Position numbers and translations under genes: made by a program | Assembly (NCBI RefSeq): GCF_000526155.1 | Contig: NZ_JAFN01000001.1 | Location: forward strand, 686,501-750,500 | Direction of reading: 5' to 3' | Source of the DNA: Deferrisoma camini S3R1 | GTDB taxonomy: Bacteria > Desulfobacterota > Deferrisomatia > Deferrisomatales > Deferrisomataceae | DNA: 64,000 nucleotides | Notes under the pieces: generated by a model | What the model was told of the DNA's origin: nothing | The model's input: only the letters and a program-made list of their open reading frames with translations | Database searches by the model: none | Shown: positions 62,845 to 64,000 of the stretch, one piece after another | How the letters are laid out: each line of letters begins with the position of its first letter | How positions within the stretch are numbered: position 1 is the first letter of the stretch

Positions 62845-64000
62845 TTGAGACTTCTGTCGGTTCTCCTCGTGTTCGCCGCGTCGCTGGTCCTGACCGGGCC
62901 GGCCGGGGCGGGGGTGCGGCCGAGCCAGGTGCTGGTCCTGTACAACGCCGACTGGTCCGGCGACGCGCCCCTCACCGACCCGGGGCCCGACTCCCGGGAG
63001 ATCGCCGAGCTCTACGTGGCCCGGCACACCGACCCCGCCACCGGCGAGCGGCCGTACCTGCTGGGCCTGCGGTGCCGGCATCGCATGGGCCACCTGAACG
63101 GGCCCCACCTGGTGGAGGAGAGCCGGGACAACGGGGCCGGGGTGGTGCTGCGGGGCGAGGGGAGGGCGGCCGCGCCCGCGGGCGAGGTGCGGGACAGCCG
63201 GCTGGTGGAGCTGGTGCTGCCGAAGACCGAGGCGGGGTGGCGGTTCGACACGCTGCGGGTGGTGCTTTGGCCGGAGAAGGGTGACCCGGTCGTGGTGGTG
63301 GACCGGGGCCGGAGCCGGTTTCCGAAGCGGGTGTCGGTGCAGGAGGAGGGCAAGTGGAACGTGCGCCTGAACGGCCGGTCGTTCCTCACGGGCCCGCTCA
63401 CGGCCGAGGCCTCCATCGAGGACACCACGGACAAGGTGCACACCTGGACGGCCCGGTACGCCGACATCCTCGACGTGTCGTGCAGCCGCACCGGCGCCGA
63501 CGGCGTGCCCGACGACCGGAACTTCGAGGAGGACGTGGCCGAGCCGGTGCGCCGGTTCCTGGAGGACCCGGCCAACGCGCGGCCCGACGGCACCCTGCTC
63601 AAGGACCACGTGCTGTTCCTGGTGGTGTGCTACGGCCTTCCCAAGACGGCCGCGGCCACCTACGGCATCGCCCGGGGGGTCACCGCGAGCCGGGGGGACC
63701 ACGGCCCGGCCGTGTCCTTGGAGCAGCGTCTCCAGCTCCTCTACTACGACGTGGAGGGGGCCCTGGGGTTCGTGCCCCGGCCCCACCGGTTCAACGGCCG
63801 AAACCCGTTCACGGCGTACCTGTTCCGGGCCCCCCAGGCCTGGCCCCTGTACGGCAAGCGGGTCAACCCGTTCCTCCACCCCCTGGCGTACAAGAAGGAC
63901 AAGGGGAGCCTGGACGCGCTCCCAGACCCCCTGCGGTTCACCCCCCAGAACCGGGCCCGGTTCCCGGGCCGGCACCTCTACTTCGCCATGCGGGTGGACG
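62845..64000 (+). CDS. TIGR03790-type secreted protein, 3' truncated by window
   Basis: Open from TTG 62845 to the window end (385 codons). ATGGAG at 62834 hits a stop after four codons, so TTG, which follows TGGAG, is the likely start. The signal peptide is MRLLSVLLVFAASLVLTGPA-like, cleaved near AGA. The mature part begins VRPSQVLVLYNADWSGDAP, then DSREIAELYVARHTDPATGE, the start pattern of the TIGR03790 family (VLVLYN, regularly spaced Y-V-A-R). HVLFLVVCYGLPKT and GRHLYFAMRVD fit the family's Y-G-x-P and terminal strand. Function is unknown; members are extracytoplasmic. Confidence 0.78.
   Translation, partial: MRLLSVLLVFAASLVLTGPAGAGVRPSQVLVLYNADWSGDAPLTDPGPDSREIAELYVARHTDPATGERPYLLGLRCRHRMGHLNGPHLVEESRDNGAGVVLRGEGRAAAPAGEVRDSRLVELVLPKTEAGWRFDTLRVVLWPEKGDPVVVVDRGRSRFPKRVSVQEEGKWNVRLNGRSFLTGPLTAEASIEDTTDKVHTWTARYADILDVSCSRTGADGVPDDRNFEEDVAEPVRRFLEDPANARPDGTLLKDHVLFLVVCYGLPKTAAATYGIARGVTASRGDHGPAVSLEQRLQLLYYDVEGALGFVPRPHRFNGRNPFTAYLFRAPQAWPLYGKRVNPFLHPLAYKKDKGSLDALPDPLRFTPQNRARFPGRHLYFAMRVD

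Overview
The window is about 64 kb of very GC-rich (roughly 70%), gene-dense chromosome from a Gram-negative bacterium. The gene set points to the Desulfobacterota (former Deltaproteobacteria): a tetraheme cytochrome c3, an octaheme cytochrome of the hydroxylamine oxidoreductase type, a DHH/CBS/poly(A)-polymerase fusion, an MXAN_5808-type S41 peptidase, an MCE protein with a barrel-like tail, an SPL-type radical SAM protein next to a ParB-like protein, and a TIGR03790-type protein. A Deferrisoma-like organism is a guess; there is no rRNA or tRNA here to test it.

Layout. 1-4.3 kb: the end of an MCE lipid-transport gene, then a purine block (single-domain purH, purD, purE). 4.3-8 kb: cytochrome c3, an HNH nuclease and a large secreted S41 peptidase. 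8.4-12.3 kb: the GTPases era and der and an M24 peptidase. 12.4-18.4 kb: a sensory operon (two-TM protein, SLC5-STAC-GAF-histidine kinase, two receiver proteins, tyrosine recombinase). 18.7-24.1 kb: poly(A)-polymerase fusion, double-ACT protein, ketopantoate-reductase-like protein, DMT transporter and a 73-aa protein. 24.5-35.9 kb: a dipeptide ABC operon (dppABCDF-like) interrupted twice, by an MshEN protein between dppB and dppC and by a five-layer nest of mobile elements between dppC and dppD. 35.9-42.6 kb: small proteins, a YugP-type peptidase, an EamA exporter, and a polar amino-acid ABC transporter preceded by a 51-aa zinc ribbon. 43-45.9 kb: a peptidoglycan-recycling operon (ldcA, nagZ, amgK). 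45.9-49.2 kb, minus strand: a cNMP/CBS/DUF294 protein and an S41 lipoprotein. 49.5-53.6 kb: octaheme cytochrome, a FrdX-like ferredoxin and an FAD oxidoreductase around a CRP/FNR-type site, with an IS200-type insertion. 53.6-59.2 kb: glycosyltransferase, ParB-like and SPL-like proteins, Slp lipoprotein and a nucleotide-sugar dehydrogenase. 59.4-62.4 kb: bioBFD under a BirA operator. 62.8 kb to the end: a partial TIGR03790-type gene.

Two things stand out. First, nearly every larger intergenic gap is filled with degenerate short-period arrays (7, 8 or 10 bp) in about eight recurring word families. Two of these families form inverted pairs inside larger palindromic elements. Several arrays end in a shared module that carries the Shine-Dalgarno sequence of the next gene. 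Second, the nest at 28.9-33.5 kb can be peeled layer by layer (TA-flanked MITE, IS110, IS630, IS200/IS605, IS4), and three reconstructions agree to the base. The IS110 layer has a strongly folded non-coding end, a candidate bridge RNA.

Many genes are tightly coupled by ATGA or GTGA stop/start overlaps (purH-purD, era-der, response regulators, ldcA-nagZ-amgK, bioBFD), and GTG and TTG starts are common. Most larger gaps therefore mark transcription-unit boundaries, and that is where the repeats sit.
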